Below, in pieces: positions 7,062-8,216 of a stretch of DNA of 8,216 nucleotides; the first letter of the stretch is position 1; every line of letters begins with the position of its first letter. Made by a program: the position numbers and the translations under genes. The DNA is from Alcaligenaceae bacterium UBA6179. GTDB taxonomy: Bacteria; Pseudomonadota; Gammaproteobacteria; Burkholderiales; Burkholderiaceae_B. The stretch covers positions 12,093-20,308 of the forward strand of contig DITR01000077.1 of assembly GCA_002422175.1 (NCBI GenBank), given 5' to 3'. The notes below the pieces were generated by a model. It saw nothing but the letters and a program-made list of their open reading frames with translations, did no database searches and was not told the origin of the DNA.

Positions 7062-7067
7062 TTAACC

Positions 7068-7502
7068 ATGCTTCTTAACGTCGACCATCTGAATCGCACA
7101 ATCGACACGCTCGCTCAAGCACTGAGCGCGCTTGAGCAACATCGCCATCAGCCTGAAAGCATCATGTTTGATCTTTACCGAAATGCAGCCATCAAGAGCT
7201 TTGAGCTTTCATTAGAAACAGCGGGTAAATTGTTACGTAAAGCGCTTAAATCTTTTGAGGCCTCTCCGCGTACGGTAGATACTTGGGTTTTTAATGATGT
7301 TCTACGTTATGCCGGTAAGCATGGCATTCTTAAAGCAGTTGAGGTAGAACGGTGGTTAGCATATAGAGCCAATCGTAACAGTACCGCTCACGACTATGGC
7401 AAAGGGTTTGCTAATGAAACCCTAAAACTATTGCCCGATTATATTGAAGATGTGCGCCATTTGGCGAAGCAAATACAACGGGTTTTTGATGCCGCAGCTT
7501 GA
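7068..7502 (+). CDS. hepT: HEPN-domain toxin of a HepT-MntA-type (type VII) toxin-antitoxin pair; HI0074-like
   Basis: The product has 144 residues and is all-helical. It resembles the nucleotidyltransferase substrate-binding family typified by HI0074: helix 1 LNRTIDTLAQALSALEQH, then RNAAIKSFELSLETAGKLLRKAL (38-60), a loop and helices with FNDVLRYAGKHGIL, and the HEPN catalytic motif RNSTAHDY (103-110). This is an exact RX4HXY motif (R103, H108, Y110). In studied HepT proteins the Arg and His cut RNA, and the Tyr is AMPylated by the partner to silence the toxin. All key residues are intact, so the toxin is probably active. An in-frame stop at 7041 makes ATG 7068 the first usable start; it has no Shine-Dalgarno. 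The nucleotidyltransferase gene follows with a 14-nt overlap. Activity is inferred from family knowledge. Confidence 0.87.
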   Translation: MLLNVDHLNRTIDTLAQALSALEQHRHQPESIMFDLYRNAAIKSFELSLETAGKLLRKALKSFEASPRTVDTWVFNDVLRYAGKHGILKAVEVERWLAYRANRNSTAHDYGKGFANETLKLLPDYIEDVRHLAKQIQRVFDAAA

Positions 7503-7809
7503 GTTATCAAGACTTGATTTGGCTGCACGGCACGTAGCTACGTTGAAAGCTATTTTAGCTACTCAAATACCTCAAGCACAGGTTTGGGTTTACGGTAGCC
7601 GGGTAACTGGTCATGCACATGAGGGTAGCGATCTTGATCTTGTTTTGCGCAACACACATGATCTCAAACAGGAAGTTTTTGGGTTAGACGGGCTTATTGT
7701 CGCTTTACAAGAAAGTAACCTACCTATACTCGTTGATGTGCATCAATGGGCAAGTTTGCCCAAATCATTTCATCAAAATATTGAAGCAGCTTATATTGAA
7801 ATTCAGTGA
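7489..7809 (+). CDS. mntA: MNT-domain nucleotidyltransferase antitoxin (MntA-like, HI0073-like)
   Basis: From ATG at 7489 the product has 106 residues, a minimal nucleotidyltransferase. The core is VWVYGSRVTGHAHEGSDLDLVL (32-53), an exact GSX10DXD motif (G36, S37, D48, D50), and the third metal-binding Asp is likely D83 in ILVDVHQW. In studied pairs MntA transfers AMP from ATP to the Tyr of RX4HXY in HepT and so neutralises it; here that would be Y110 of the upstream protein. The frame is open to an earlier ATG at 7444, but that adds 15 residues unlike the family and a 59-nt overlap, so 7489 is preferred. A GGG (7480-7482) six nt upstream may act as a weak Shine-Dalgarno. The overlap with the toxin suggests coupled translation. 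The gene is followed by a small hairpin. Confidence 0.86.
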   Translation: MPQLELSRLDLAARHVATLKAILATQIPQAQVWVYGSRVTGHAHEGSDLDLVLRNTHDLKQEVFGLDGLIVALQESNLPILVDVHQWASLPKSFHQNIEAAYIEIQ

Positions 7810-7811
7810 TG

Positions 7812-7829
7812 ATTGAGTGACGACTCAGT
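7812..7829. terminator. Possible weak hairpin between convergent genes
   Basis: TGAGT (7814-7818) pairs with ACTCA (7823-7827) across a GACG loop, and can extend by a T-G and an A-T pair. Downstream on the plus strand comes GTTATATTT rather than a clean T run, and the minus side lacks a T run. It sits in the 34-nt gap between two convergent genes, where a terminator is expected. The stem is short, so the call is tentative. Confidence 0.25.
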
Positions 7830-7843
7830 TATATTTCCGACCT

Positions 7844-8216
7844 TTACGATTGGTTTGCTGCTGAGGCAAAATCAACAATTGAAAGGTGTTTAATGGCTTC
7901 TTGCATTTCAGTGTGAGCCGCTTCTCTATGAGCCACAGTGATGTCGGGCGATTTACTCATCACGACTTGTCTGGCAGCTTTGGCTTTAAGTGACCAAGCA
8001 CTCGCTGCGAGTTCAGGTTCCCATTGATCAAGTTTTTGCTTTTCACAGTCATCAATAAGCGGTTGAACTAGTGGTCGTAAATCAGCATCAGGTCGGTCTG
8101 ATAAGATCATATCAACCAGTGCAGCCCTCGCTCTAAATTGATCGCGCTTACTATTCGTACCGCTAATAAATGTTTGTAATTCGTTTACGGCTTGTTCAGC
8201 TTTGCCCTCAACTCGG
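7844..8216 (-). CDS. Unrecognised, probably helical protein; N-terminus beyond window edge
   Basis: The minus-strand frame is open from the right edge to a stop at 7844 and gives at least 123 residues. There is an ATG at 8110, but coding continues in frame upstream of it (RVEGKAEQAVNELQTFISG, then RDQFRARAALVD), and the composition there matches the rest, so 8110 is very likely internal. The sequence is rich in Ala, Leu, Glu and Lys and should be mostly alpha-helical; segments such as KAEQAVNEL, WEPELAASAWSLKAKAARQVV and HREAAHTEMQEAIKHL recall helical repeat proteins such as TPR. I see no signal peptide, membrane segment or catalytic motif in the visible part. It is convergent with the toxin-antitoxin genes and probably functionally separate from them. 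I cannot assign a family. Confidence 0.6.
   Translation of the reverse strand, partial: RVEGKAEQAVNELQTFISGTNSKRDQFRARAALVDMILSDRPDADLRPLVQPLIDDCEKQKLDQWEPELAASAWSLKAKAARQVVMSKSPDITVAHREAAHTEMQEAIKHLSIVDFASAANQS

Noticed and set aside
7444..7488. Longer MntA start at ATG 7444
   Set aside because: It would overlap the toxin gene by 59 nt and add residues not typical of these minimal nucleotidyltransferases; ATG 7489 gives the expected start.
7844..8110. Complete 88-residue gene starting at ATG 8110
   Set aside because: The frame stays open to the window edge with similar helical composition, so this ATG is most likely internal.

Overview
The window looks like a piece of a proteobacterial chromosome, most likely a betaproteobacterium of moderate GC (mid-40s per cent by eye, not computed). 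This assignment is an inference. It rests on the style of the TRAP solute-binding protein, the TetR regulator and the molybdenum-hydroxylase operon, and there is no rRNA or other marker gene to confirm it. I see no tRNA, rRNA, insertion sequence or CRISPR array.

Region 1 (1-2454, minus strand) reads tetR -> dctP -> dctQ. It encodes a TetR-family regulator, a periplasmic TRAP solute-binding protein with a signal peptide, and the start of a TRAP small permease subunit that runs off the left edge. A large permease (DctM) would be expected just outside the window.

Region 2 (2455-2540) is a divergent control region. It holds two 16-bp imperfect palindromes 31 bp apart and a plausible sigma70-type promoter facing right. 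They are good candidates for the TetR operator.

Region 3 (2541-7001, plus strand) is a tight four-gene operon. It encodes a CoxG-like SRPBCC protein with a C-terminal membrane helix, then the FAD subunit (CoxM-like), the 2x[2Fe-2S] subunit (CoxS-like) and the molybdopterin catalytic subunit (CoxL-like) of a xanthine oxidase-family hydroxylase. The catalytic subunit has the loop QYRGVGHP. It has neither the form I CO dehydrogenase loop (AYRCSFR) nor the form II loop (AYRGAGR), so it is probably not a CO dehydrogenase. The simplest reading of regions 1-3 is one regulated catabolic unit: a TRAP transporter brings in an organic substrate, the membrane-associated hydroxylase oxidises it, and the TetR protein senses it or its product. 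The substrate is unknown. The solute-binding protein has Asn where most characterised TRAP binding proteins carry the carboxylate-binding Arg, so its ligand may be bound in a non-standard way.

Region 4 (7068-7809, plus strand) is a HEPN/MNT pair of the HepT-MntA (type VII toxin-antitoxin) kind. The HEPN protein carries RX4HXY and the small nucleotidyltransferase carries GSX10DXD; the genes overlap by 14 nt. A -10-like hexamer sits so close to the toxin ATG that its transcript may be leaderless.

Region 5 (7844-8216, minus strand) is the C-terminal part of an unrecognised, probably helical protein that continues past the right edge.
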